DNA of 29,883 bases. Source: UBA1444 sp964601085 (lineage in GTDB: Bacteria; Bacillota; Negativicutes; UBA1444). The translations under genes were made by a program, and so were the position numbers. Below the pieces are notes generated by a model, which saw only the letters and a list, made by a program, of their open reading frames with translations, was not told where the DNA came from and did not search any database. Where the stretch lies: assembly GCA_964601085.1 (NCBI GenBank), contig CAZRLN010000033.1:1-29883 (forward strand), given 5' to 3'. This document shows positions 18,124 through 24,360 of the stretch, piece after piece (position 1 is the first letter of the stretch; every line of letters starts with the position of its first letter).

Positions 18124-18150
18124 AAAAAAAGTCCGACAGAAGCCGGACTT
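18124..18150 (-). terminator. Rho-independent terminator of the M48/Ig-like unit, abutting glgB
   Basis: On the minus strand a 7-bp stem (AAGTCCG pairing with CGGACTT, + strand 18144-18150 and 18129-18135) with an 8-base loop is followed by a T run. The stem begins within the stop codon of the Ig-like gene and the T run ends about 23 bases before the preferred glgB start. Upstream transcripts should stop here, so glgB needs read-through or a promoter inside the preceding gene. Confidence 0.75.
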
Positions 18151-18850
18151 AGCGAGTCGCAGAAATACTCACAGGCGCTGCGCCCATATCTTGATAAAAC
18201 GCATTCGAATTGCTGGCAATGCCGACAAAATAATCATTGCCCGGTTTCAGCGCCGGCACTTTCCATTCATAGGCGCCTTTGCCGTCCACGCCGATCGAAG
18301 TGGACGCGGTAATCGGAATCACATCGCCCGTCTGCTTTTGAATCAAGGCCAGTTTCACGGTTGTCCCGGGCTTGCCCGTAAAAGTCCAGCGGATCACCGA
18401 CAGAGAGCCGACGATCCAGCGCTCTTCGCCCTTGGGCGGCGCCGCCAGCGACAGCTGCGTCACCGGGGCCTTCCCCGCCACAAGCCGGAACTCGCCGGAC
18501 ATATCGCCAATCCCGTTTTCCGCGGTAACCGACACGGTATAGCGACCCCCAGGCGGCAGCTCCGCAGGCGTAGTCCATTTGAAGGTTCCGGAACGCTCAT
18601 TCCCCAGAGCCGTCCCCTCGGTCAGCGTTTGCCGGGCCAAAACCCAGCCCTGCCGCTGCAAGCGAATCGAAACCAGTTTGCCCAGTTCGCCCCGAAACGA
18701 CCACTTAACGGTATTCACGGCGCCCAGCGTCCATTCCGTGGACTCGCCCGGCTCCGTCACCTTCAGTGTCATTTCTTTCGGCGCCGCCGCGGTAAAAGAC
18801 GTCAACAGCAGCGAAGCCATCATTCCCAGAAGAATCGCCCGTTTCAGCAT
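18149..18850 (-). CDS. Exported protein with two Kre9/KNH-like Ig-fold repeats
   Basis: The 233-aa product starts with a clear signal peptide (MLKRAILLGMMASLLLTSFTAAA, cut by eye after an Ala-rich site near 23). Two related repeats follow, about residues 28-125 and 133-230. Each has a W-[ST]-x-G-x(3)-V-[KR]-W-[ST]-F start, a basic strand, a G-x-[YF]-x-W-x-x-P turn, and a G-x-x-Y-x-V-x-[VI] end. This is the pattern of the Kre9/KNH-like N-terminal Ig-like domain (Ser-Thr-rich membrane family) often found in secreted bacterial proteins. No enzyme motif, anchor or sorting signal is seen. AAAGGAGCC precedes the ATG at 18850. It lies 24 bp behind the M48 protease gene and is probably co-transcribed. 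Its role is unknown; binding to the envelope or to a secreted partner is a guess. Confidence 0.78.
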   Translation of the reverse strand: MLKRAILLGMMASLLLTSFTAAAPKEMTLKVTEPGESTEWTLGAVNTVKWSFRGELGKLVSIRLQRQGWVLARQTLTEGTALGNERSGTFKWTTPAELPPGGRYTVSVTAENGIGDMSGEFRLVAGKAPVTQLSLAAPPKGEERWIVGSLSVIRWTFTGKPGTTVKLALIQKQTGDVIPITASTSIGVDGKGAYEWKVPALKPGNDYFVGIASNSNAFYQDMGAAPVSISATR

Positions 18851-18874
18851 CTTCGGCTCCTTTCATTCCAACGG

Positions 18875-19933
18875 TCAACGTCCCGCCCGTTCCCGGATGC
18901 GGGTAATGATCAACTGCGCCATCTCATTCATGCCGGCCAGCCCATTGGCGGTCGCGTCCTGCGCCGTCACCACGGCGACCGGTTCCCGGACGTCGTCATA
19001 GTAGACGCCGGTGGCGTTTTCCATATCGTTGATATACAGTTTGTCGCTCGAATAATCCGGCAGAGACGTCATCCGGTAAATGCGGCCGGCAGTCAGATAG
19101 GCCCGCATGCGTGGACTGTATCCGGCGTATTTGACGTGAAACGCCGGCAAAGTCCAATTGCCGTCGACAACCTGCGACGATTTTTCCATCTCCTTGACGG
19201 TCGGCCTCACCTGGAACTCATTGATAATCTGCTCCCGCACCGCCTTGACCCGGCTGACCGTGTCCGGGTGGGAGGAAAACAATCCGTAATCCGACTTGCC
19301 GCTCATCGCCTCCAGCTTTTCCATGCCGATCAACATGCTGTAGGGATTGTAACCCGCCCGCATCGTGTGAACCACGCCCAGCTTATCAGCCTCCCGCTCC
19401 GCCTCCCGGCTGTAGCCGGACATCAGGGCGTTGGCGATCAGATCGCCGATGATCGCGCTATTGCTGTTGCCGAACAAAATGGCAAACAGGACGCCGACGG
19501 CCAGACTTCGTTCGATCTGCACCACCGTGTGTTTTTTGACGATATGGCCCACTTCATGACCGATGATTCCCGCCAGTTCGTTATCCGAAGGCATGTAGTC
19601 GATCAAGCCCTTGAACAGGTAGATATACCCGCCGGGAACCGCCAGGGCGTTGACCTCCTTGGAATTCAGAACCTTAAATGTATAGGGCAGGTCTTTGCGA
19701 TCCGACACCGCGACAATGCTGGCGCCCAGCCGGGCCACCCGCGCCTGAAGCGCCGGATCGTTGACCAGGCCGTATTTTTTCTCCAGATCGTTGGCGACGC
19801 CCTTGCCGATCTCGATTTCCTGTTTCGTGCCGATGAGCAGGGCTTCCGCCGCCGGGGGCGCGACAATATTCGAAAAGAGCAGCAAGCCCAGCAACAAAAA
19901 GAACACCCGGATTGGTTGTCTCCACTTTGGCAA
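18875..19933 (-). CDS. Exported M48 family metalloprotease
   Basis: Zinc endopeptidase of the M48 (HtpX/BepA/Ste24-like) family. The zinc motif HEVGH is at about 126-130 (start used here), followed by KKH and the downstream SREAEREADKLG segment, which carries the third ligand. The N-terminus has a basic stretch, a ~20-residue hydrophobic core and a small-residue site (APPAAEA), so a signal peptide or membrane anchor. An open frame reaches a GTG at 19954, but its bases form the GGAGG site that serves a TTG at 19933 nine bases later, so I use the TTG. Family members degrade misfolded envelope proteins; the substrate here is unknown. Residues after ~250 carry no motif I recognise. Confidence 0.88.
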   Translation of the reverse strand: MPKWRQPIRVFFLLLGLLLFSNIVAPPAAEALLIGTKQEIEIGKGVANDLEKKYGLVNDPALQARVARLGASIVAVSDRKDLPYTFKVLNSKEVNALAVPGGYIYLFKGLIDYMPSDNELAGIIGHEVGHIVKKHTVVQIERSLAVGVLFAILFGNSNSAIIGDLIANALMSGYSREAEREADKLGVVHTMRAGYNPYSMLIGMEKLEAMSGKSDYGLFSSHPDTVSRVKAVREQIINEFQVRPTVKEMEKSSQVVDGNWTLPAFHVKYAGYSPRMRAYLTAGRIYRMTSLPDYSSDKLYINDMENATGVYYDDVREPVAVVTAQDATANGLAGMNEMAQLIITRIRERAGR

Positions 19934-19960
19934 GATGCCACACCTCCACTTCACACTACC

Positions 19961-19988
19961 ATCTTATCACCTTTACGAGGAGTTTGAA
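19961..19988 (-). promoter_or_regulatory. Candidate sigma-A promoter for the M48 protease gene
   Basis: On the minus strand, TTCAAA (+ 19983-19988) and TAAGAT (+ 19961-19966) are separated by 16 bases, 28 bp before the proposed start at 19933. The -35 match is moderate, and no experimental support can be given from sequence. Confidence 0.3.
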
Positions 19989-20049
19989 AACTTGTGTCGA
20001 AGTAAACCCGGAGCAAGTCGCGGAAAAGCGAATACGGGAGGAAACAACC

Positions 20050-20439
20050 ATGGAAGAAATGGACCGGACCCAGATTACCGACGAAGTCTTCTTGGAAATC
20101 GCCCGCTCGGCCATGCAAAACGTCAACGAAGTGGCCCGACAGGAACGGAAAGGCGCCCTGGCCGAACTCACCCAGCTATTTTCCGAGCGGATTGCGCCGC
20201 AGATCGTCGTGAAACGTCTGGAAGCGGAAGATCTGACACTCACGGTCGCTTTTGAAATCAAACTGACGCTCATCTACGGCGTGCGTATTCCCGAAGTGGT
20301 CGAAAAAGTCCGCAGCGCCGTCAAAAGCGAAGTGGAAAACCTGACCGGCTGCCGCGTGGACCGAATCGACATTCTGGTCGAAAAACTGGTCCGGGCGGAA
20401 CTGCCGCCGGAACTGCCGGTCATCGAGAAACAACCTTAA
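20050..20439 (+). CDS. Asp23/Gls24 family envelope-stress protein
   Basis: The 129-aa product starts at the ATG at 20050, eight bases after GGGAGGAAA. The frame is open further upstream, but that extension has no ribosome-binding site and overlaps the divergent M48 gene. The C-terminal half, with DLTLTVAFEIKLTLIYGVRIPEVV and then VRSAVKSEVENLTGCRVDRIDILVEKL, is typical of the Asp23/Gls24 (DUF322) fold: strands followed by a helix and a V-x-V-x-I end. Such Firmicute proteins are cytoplasmic and associate with the membrane through a partner, often under alkaline or envelope stress. The N-terminal helix differs from short Gls24 proteins. No Amap partner is seen in the window. Medium-high confidence. 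Confidence 0.75.
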   Translation: MEEMDRTQITDEVFLEIARSAMQNVNEVARQERKGALAELTQLFSERIAPQIVVKRLEAEDLTLTVAFEIKLTLIYGVRIPEVVEKVRSAVKSEVENLTGCRVDRIDILVEKLVRAELPPELPVIEKQP

Positions 20440-20559
20440 TAATCCCGTAATAGATTTTATTCTCCATCCGGGCTGTTTCTCCCTCTTTACAGCCGCCGCG
20501 TTTTCATTTCCCGGGGAATCTTTCCCCTTCACGTCGGCAACAAATAGGGCCAAAGCCCC

Positions 20560-20588
20560 TTGTAAAAAGCCAAAGCATATCTTACACT
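20560..20588 (+). promoter_or_regulatory. Candidate sigma-A promoter for the winged-helix/GNAT pair
   Basis: TTGTAA (20560-20565) and TACACT (20583-20588) are separated by exactly 17 bases, about 48 bases before the ATG at 20636. The interval 20440-20635 holds no gene. Confidence 0.4.
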
Positions 20589-20635
20589 TATACTCATCAT
20601 CGCCGGCCTGAACGTCGGCGTGAAAAATCAGCGGC

Positions 20636-21073
20636 ATGCCTGAAACGGAGCAAGAGAAACAAATCATGGAACAAGTCGATCAGATCCTCGCCACCTTCAT
20701 GGCGGAGGATAAAGAACAGAAAATCTTTTTCAGTCTCCCTCCCGTCCTCGCCAAACATTATCCCCGGTTGACTCCGGCCAAAGTCGTCAAAATACTCGAC
20801 CGGCTTGAGGAAAAGGGATTCATCAAAGCATCGGCCCTCAAAACCAAAGGCGTTCCGGATTTCATCCAGGTTACGGCGGCCGCCTACGCCTATTTTGAAG
20901 AAAAAGAAGCAAAACGGCTGGCCGTGAGACAAAGACAGCCCGCCGAGTTCGCGATTCGCCCCATCGAAAGCGCCGAACCCGAGCCGCAGCCGAGCCGGCT
21001 GAAATTTGCGTTATATTATGTTTTAGGCGTGCTTTCCGGCGCCGCTCTGATGTGGGTCAAGCTGGCGAAGTAA
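20636..21073 (+). CDS. Winged-helix DNA-binding-like protein with C-terminal membrane anchor
   Basis: I do not recognise a named family for this 145-aa protein. Residues ~10-90 look like a small winged helix: SLPPVLAKHYPRLTPAKVVK, a recognition-helix-like VVKILDRLEEKGFIKAS (50-66), then a wing-like strand. Next comes a charged and proline-rich linker (KEAKRLAVRQRQPAEF and EPEPQPSR). Residues 122-141 (LKFALYYVLGVLSGAALMWV) form a single hydrophobic helix ending in VKLAK, a tail-anchor layout. The start is uncertain: ATG 20636 has no good ribosome-binding site, and ATG 20666 has AGCAAGAG at loose spacing. The gene is followed by the acetyltransferase after 32 bp. A membrane-tethered regulator is inference only. 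Confidence 0.7.
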   Translation: MPETEQEKQIMEQVDQILATFMAEDKEQKIFFSLPPVLAKHYPRLTPAKVVKILDRLEEKGFIKASALKTKGVPDFIQVTAAAYAYFEEKEAKRLAVRQRQPAEFAIRPIESAEPEPQPSRLKFALYYVLGVLSGAALMWVKLAK

Positions 21074-21105
21074 TCGCCCGAAATCCAGCATCGGAGGGAA
21101 AGACT

Positions 21106-21615
21106 ATGGCTGATATTTTCGTTCGCAAATATAGCGATGATCTGCAGGAAGCCCTGATCGAAATGATTTTGGAAATTCAACGGAAGGAATTCCAGATCCC
21201 CATTACGCGGGAAGATCAGCCGGATTTAGCCGCGATTCCCCGGTTCTACCAACAGGGAAACGGCAACTTCTGGGTCGCGGAATGCGATGACCAGATCGTT
21301 GGCTCGGTGGGATTGCTGGATATCGGCGACCAACAGGTCGCCTTGCGCAAAATGTTCGTAAAAGCCGGTTTTCGCGGCGGCGAGCACGGAACCGCCCAGC
21401 GCCTGCTGCAAACCACGACAGCCTGGGCCGAACAAAAAGGCATCACGGATATTTTTTTGGGCACTACCGACAAATTTCTGGCCGCGCACCGGTTCTATGA
21501 AAAGAACGGCTTTGTGCGGATCGCCCAAGAGGATTTACCGGCGGCTTTTCCGGTGATGCAGGTCGACACAGTTTTTTATCACCGCCGGACCATCGCCATC
21601 CCCGCCAAAACCTGA
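21106..21615 (+). CDS. GNAT family N-acetyltransferase
   Basis: The 169-aa product starts at the ATG at 21106, seven bases after GGAGGGAA. The longer upstream frame overlaps the previous gene and has no such site. It shows the GNAT order: FWVAECDDQIVGSVGLLDI (55-73, beta2-beta4), LRKMFVKAGFRGGEHGTAQRLL (80-101, acetyl-CoA motif A with RGGEHG in place of the usual RGxGxG), and FLAAHRFYEKNGFVRI (124-139, motif B). The middle glycine of the pyrophosphate loop is changed, which is common in divergent members. It acetylates a small molecule or a protein N-terminus; the substrate cannot be told from sequence. Co-transcribed with the winged-helix gene and ended by a strong terminator. Confidence 0.88.
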   Translation: MADIFVRKYSDDLQEALIEMILEIQRKEFQIPITREDQPDLAAIPRFYQQGNGNFWVAECDDQIVGSVGLLDIGDQQVALRKMFVKAGFRGGEHGTAQRLLQTTTAWAEQKGITDIFLGTTDKFLAAHRFYEKNGFVRIAQEDLPAAFPVMQVDTVFYHRRTIAIPAKT

Positions 21616-21617
21616 CG

Positions 21618-21655
21618 AAAACCCTGACTGCTGTGACGGCGAGTCAGGGTTTTTT
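21618..21655 (+). terminator. Rho-independent terminator after the GNAT gene (likely bidirectional)
   Basis: ACCCTGACT (21621-21629) pairs with AGTCAGGGT (21642-21650) around a 12-base loop and is followed by a T run at 21650-21655. An A run before the stem gives a shorter T tract on the other strand. It could therefore also end the convergent crcB transcript, whose stop is at 21693. Confidence 0.85.
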
Positions 21656-21692
21656 AGCTTCAATACGGCTGGATGCCATATCCCGTTCCGTC

Positions 21693-22091
21693 TCAGATCA
21701 ACCGGGCGCCAACGATCCCCAGCCACGTCGCCCCCAGGCCGACTCCCAAATTCAACGCGACGTTCCAGAACGCCTGTGTCAAATCGGACGCCTCAATCAA
21801 TCGCAACGTTTCATAGCCGAAAGACGAAAAGGTTGTGAGCCCGCCCAAAAAGCCCACGGCGATAATCAGCCGCCAATAGGGACTGACAATCAACCGTTCC
21901 GTCGTTATCGTCAAAAATGCGCCGATGATAAAGCACCCGACAATGTTCACGATCAGCGTTCCCATCGGGAACTCGGCGCCAAAGCGCCCGGCGGCCCATG
22001 TGGAAACCAGATAGCGCGTACACGCACCGATGGCGCCGCCGATCGCCACCACCAATAAATTCATCAGCAAACTCATCACCTCATGCGTCAT
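21693..22091 (-). CDS. crcB: Fluoride channel Fluc/CrcB
   Basis: Small four-helix membrane protein that exports fluoride passively as a dual-topology dimer. Signatures: GGAIGACTRYLV, GTLIVNIVGCFIIG and GFLGGLTTFSSFGYE (which carries the conserved Thr/Phe pore region). The length from the outermost ATG (22091) is 132 aa. A full GAGGTGAT ribosome-binding site lies inside this frame, before an in-frame TTG at 22070 and ATG at 22064. A product of 123-125 residues starting near MNLLVVAIGG would match the family better at its N-terminus, so the start is uncertain. It lies 12 bp after the DUF190 gene, downstream of a fluoride riboswitch that explains its regulation. Confidence 0.95.
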   Translation of the reverse strand: MTHEVMSLLMNLLVVAIGGAIGACTRYLVSTWAAGRFGAEFPMGTLIVNIVGCFIIGAFLTITTERLIVSPYWRLIIAVGFLGGLTTFSSFGYETLRLIEASDLTQAFWNVALNLGVGLGATWLGIVGARLI

Positions 22092-22103
22092 TTCCCCCGG
22101 TTC

Positions 22104-22451
22104 TCAGCTCCGGGGCGGTTTTTTGCCGTACTTTATCACCTCGATGTCGTCGATGGTGATCATTCCTTCTTCGAGCATTTCATCCAGATACGGCAGCAAT
22201 TTGTTGATATATTCCTCACTGTCGATGATTTCGACCAGCACAGGCAAATCGCTGGACAAATCGACGATCGACGCCGTATGAATGCGACTGTTGGCGCCGT
22301 AGCCCATCAGCCCCCGAAACACGGTCGCCCCCGCCATGTCCAGTTCCTTTGCCTTCGTCACGATCGCGTGGTACATCGAATGCTGCTTCCAATGATCGGC
22401 CTCGCCAATGTAAATCCGCAGTCGTTTGGCCTGACTCGCAATTTTCGGCAT
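22104..22451 (-). CDS. DUF190 family protein, fluoride-operon partner
   Basis: A 115-aa soluble protein of the DUF190 family, recognised by RLRIYIGEADHW near the N-terminus, the YHAIVTKAKELDMAGATVFRGLMGYG core and the closing VEIIDSEEYINKLLPYLDEML segment. The fold is PII-like (ferredoxin type), and genes of this family very often accompany crcB. It probably binds a nucleotide or regulates the channel, but the function is not settled. The ATG at 22451 is preceded by CAGGGAGGGAAA. It is the first gene behind the fluoride riboswitch. Confidence 0.88.
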   Translation of the reverse strand: MPKIASQAKRLRIYIGEADHWKQHSMYHAIVTKAKELDMAGATVFRGLMGYGANSRIHTASIVDLSSDLPVLVEIIDSEEYINKLLPYLDEMLEEGMITIDDIEVIKYGKKPPRS

Positions 22452-22499
22452 CGTTTTTCCCTCCCTGTCTTCCGCGTTTTATTTCGCCCGTGCAAAATG

Positions 22500-22531
22500 A
22501 AAAACTCCTACCAGCATGGACCTGGTAGGAG
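22500..22531 (-). terminator. Riboswitch-controlled intrinsic terminator
   Basis: On the minus strand a perfect 10-bp stem (CTCCTACCAG / CTGGTAGGAG, + 22522-22531 and 22505-22514) with a 7-base loop runs into five T. Its 5' arm contains the bases that form the aptamer pseudoknot, so fluoride binding and termination exclude each other. Confidence 0.9.
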
Positions 22532-22572
22532 TCATTACCGCGTTTACGGATTTCAAGGCGAACTCCATCGCC
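22505..22572 (-). promoter_or_regulatory. Fluoride riboswitch (crcB motif) upstream of DUF190-crcB
   Basis: Read on the minus strand: hairpin GGCGA-TGGAGT-TCGCC (+ 22557-22572), then a linker and TCCGTAAACGCGG, then TAATGACTCC. The loop GGAGT (+ 22562-22566) pairs with ACTCC (+ 22528-22532) as the pseudoknot of the known crcB-motif fold. The second partner is also in the terminator stem. The expected behaviour is fluoride binding, antitermination and expression of DUF190-crcB. Identification is from the conserved bases and layout; no covariance search was possible. Confidence 0.92.
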
Positions 22573-22598
22573 ATTTCATGCAGTTGTCATCTGCTGCC

Positions 22599-22628
22599 AT
22601 TATAATGGCAAAGACGAACCGGCGTCAA
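22599..22628 (-). promoter_or_regulatory. Promoter of the fluoride riboswitch operon
   Basis: On the minus strand, TTGACG (+ 22623-22628) and a consensus TATAAT (+ 22599-22604) are 18 bases apart, about 27 bases before the aptamer. This is the strongest promoter match seen in the window. Confidence 0.75.
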
Positions 22629-22686
22629 TCCACAGATTGCACCGGCAACTATTTCATCGCCCAAGTTCCCTTTACCCCAGACCTTG

Positions 22687-23979
22687 TTATTTTTGACGGT
22701 ATTCGAGAGAAGGTTGCCCATTGTCACGAATCCGCTGTCCGTCGACAAATTCTATGCCGCTCGGAAATATTTCCACCTGATAGGCTCCGGTTGACAAATA
22801 ATAGTGTTTGGTATATGTCAATTTTTCCATTTCAAATGTGATCTCGCGACTTTCGCCCGGTTCGAGTGGACCTTTCTCTTTGGACAATCTTTTGGACAAG
22901 GAAGAGTTCGCCCAGTATCTTCTTTCCCCGCCACTTTCACGAAACCTCACCATAAATCCAACGTAATCGATGGGTTTGGCATGGACATTTTTTAGCCGCA
23001 CGGTAACTTGCGGCCTTGCATAACTTCGTCTTCCATATTCTCCTTTGTCCAGCGTCTCGTAGGGCCAACACTCCACAATCAGGGTTTTCAAGTCCGCGTT
23101 GCGGTACCTTTCTTCGAATTCAGACCGGACCGCCTTGATTTCGTATTGAATAATGCGTTGCCACTCTTCTTTAATTAATTCATAATTACGTTCCAATGGT
23201 TTTGGGGGTTCCTTGACATAACGATTATAACGCTGGATCAGACCGGCCGTTGTTTGGTCATCGGCAACCACTCTATATTCACTGCCTGCTTTGATCAATT
23301 TAAACTTCACTCGATTGCCGCTATACCAGCCGACGGGGGTGCGCGAGCTGTCGACGCTTACTTGCAAATAAGCTGGTTCACCAGGTTTATGTTCATCCAA
23401 CGTTCCCAGCGAAAGCAACGGCGATTGCTTCGCCGTTCCTGTTCTCTGAATAACGGCGGAAGGCAACCCGCCAACAATCCAGTTGTCAAATAAAAACATC
23501 ACCGGGCTGCCGTTTTGAGTAGGAAGTTTTGCCTTTCCCGACACGATTTCATCCAGGATCTGCTTTTTCATCTTTGCCGTCTGCATTCCCGGAATATTTT
23601 TCGCAACGTCGGCCAAAATGCCGTCGACGTCGACATACTGCAGGAACAGCTCGCCGTTTTGCTCCTGGACGGCCCGGGTGATTTCGCGCATGGCAAAGTC
23701 TGGTGTTCCGGGAACGACCTGGTTGGCATGGCTGATAGCAATCGGCTTTTCCACAGTGTAATAATTGCTGTCAAACTTACTTCGCAACCAACTCGTTCCA
23801 AACAGGTTCAAATCGATGATGACAACCGCCAGCAGAGCAATCAGGAATGTCTGGGCATGGGGCGGGATTTTCCGCATTGTTATGGCTTGTTTCAAAAGCA
23901 TAATGGCTGCACCCAGGAGAGCAACATGTATTGCGGGGTTTATCACAAGCACAAATAGATAAAGCATAATACCGTCCAT
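22687..23979 (-). CDS. Membrane-anchored protein of unknown function, 430 aa
   Basis: Not assigned to a family with confidence. Two hydrophobic helices lie at about 5-32 and 42-60, the rest is soluble. Residues ~90-200 (AMREITRAVQEQNGELFLQYVDVDGILADVAKNI, split by eye) resemble the DUF2939-type arrangement in which a helix pair is followed by a predicted mixed domain. The C-terminal ~110 residues contain VTVRLKNVHAKPIDYVGFMVRF and LEPGESREITFEM, which read as an Ig-like or FxLYD-type beta domain. GAGGAG lies seven bases before the ATG at 23979. It stands alone on its strand; the fluoride unit downstream has its own promoter. Base usage is more AT-rich than in the glycogen operon. Confidence 0.75.
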   Translation of the reverse strand: MDGIMLYLFVLVINPAIHVALLGAAIMLLKQAITMRKIPPHAQTFLIALLAVVIIDLNLFGTSWLRSKFDSNYYTVEKPIAISHANQVVPGTPDFAMREITRAVQEQNGELFLQYVDVDGILADVAKNIPGMQTAKMKKQILDEIVSGKAKLPTQNGSPVMFLFDNWIVGGLPSAVIQRTGTAKQSPLLSLGTLDEHKPGEPAYLQVSVDSSRTPVGWYSGNRVKFKLIKAGSEYRVVADDQTTAGLIQRYNRYVKEPPKPLERNYELIKEEWQRIIQYEIKAVRSEFEERYRNADLKTLIVECWPYETLDKGEYGRRSYARPQVTVRLKNVHAKPIDYVGFMVRFRESGGERRYWANSSLSKRLSKEKGPLEPGESREITFEMEKLTYTKHYYLSTGAYQVEIFPSGIEFVDGQRIRDNGQPSLEYRQK

Positions 23980-24023
23980 TGGTCAATCTCCTCTGCGTCA
24001 TTTATATTTTTCCTGATACGCGG

Positions 24024-24053
24024 TTAATAGTGACGGTTGAACTAATAAGACAA
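24024..24053 (-). promoter_or_regulatory. Candidate sigma-A promoter for the 430-aa membrane protein
   Basis: On the minus strand, TTGTCT (+ 24048-24053) and TATTAA (+ 24024-24029) are 18 bases apart, about 45 bases before the ATG at 23979. Confidence 0.4.
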
Positions 24054-24261
24054 TCTGCTTTGTCCGTTTATCTACCCTCCTCAAGTTTTGTCACAGAATT
24101 TAATCCGGTAACGTCCACAGGAAACAAACTCCAATTAAACCATAATATAAGAATTCTAACAAAACCGCTGATCGTTGGCAACGGATTCAGCATACACCTA
24201 GACATCGCAGTGATCTATTGGCAACTTAAAAGACGTAATGAGGGATCAGTGGCAGAGCTTG
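24054..24261. other. AT-rich intergenic stretch between divergent genes
   Basis: The divergent gap between the 430-aa membrane protein and the asparaginase gene spans 23980-24360. It holds one candidate promoter on each side (24024-24053 minus, 24262-24290 plus) and no supported gene. Short open frames cross it but lack ribosome-binding sites or recognisable sequence. No clear terminator or repeat was seen. Confidence 0.5.
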
Positions 24262-24290
24262 TTGAAATTTGGAAATCCGTATGATAGAGT
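24262..24290 (+). promoter_or_regulatory. Candidate sigma-A promoter for the L-asparaginase gene
   Basis: TTGAAA (24262-24267) and TAGAGT (24285-24290) are 17 bases apart, giving a leader of about 65 bases before the ATG at 24361. AT-rich sequence follows the -10 box. Confidence 0.5.
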
Positions 24291-24360
24291 AAAAATTAAT
24301 ATTGAGGCTTGTTTCTGCTTGGGAAAACAGCCTCGCAAATTAGATGGGGAGGATGATTTT

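Noticed and set aside
20471..20494. Possible terminator hairpin after the Asp23-type gene (GGCTGT / ACAGCC)
   Set aside because: Six-base stem with a 12-base loop and no T run immediately after it; too weak to call.
23979..24284. Plus-strand 101-codon frame in the gap before the asparaginase gene
   Set aside because: It covers both divergent promoter candidates, has no ribosome-binding site, and the product resembles no protein.
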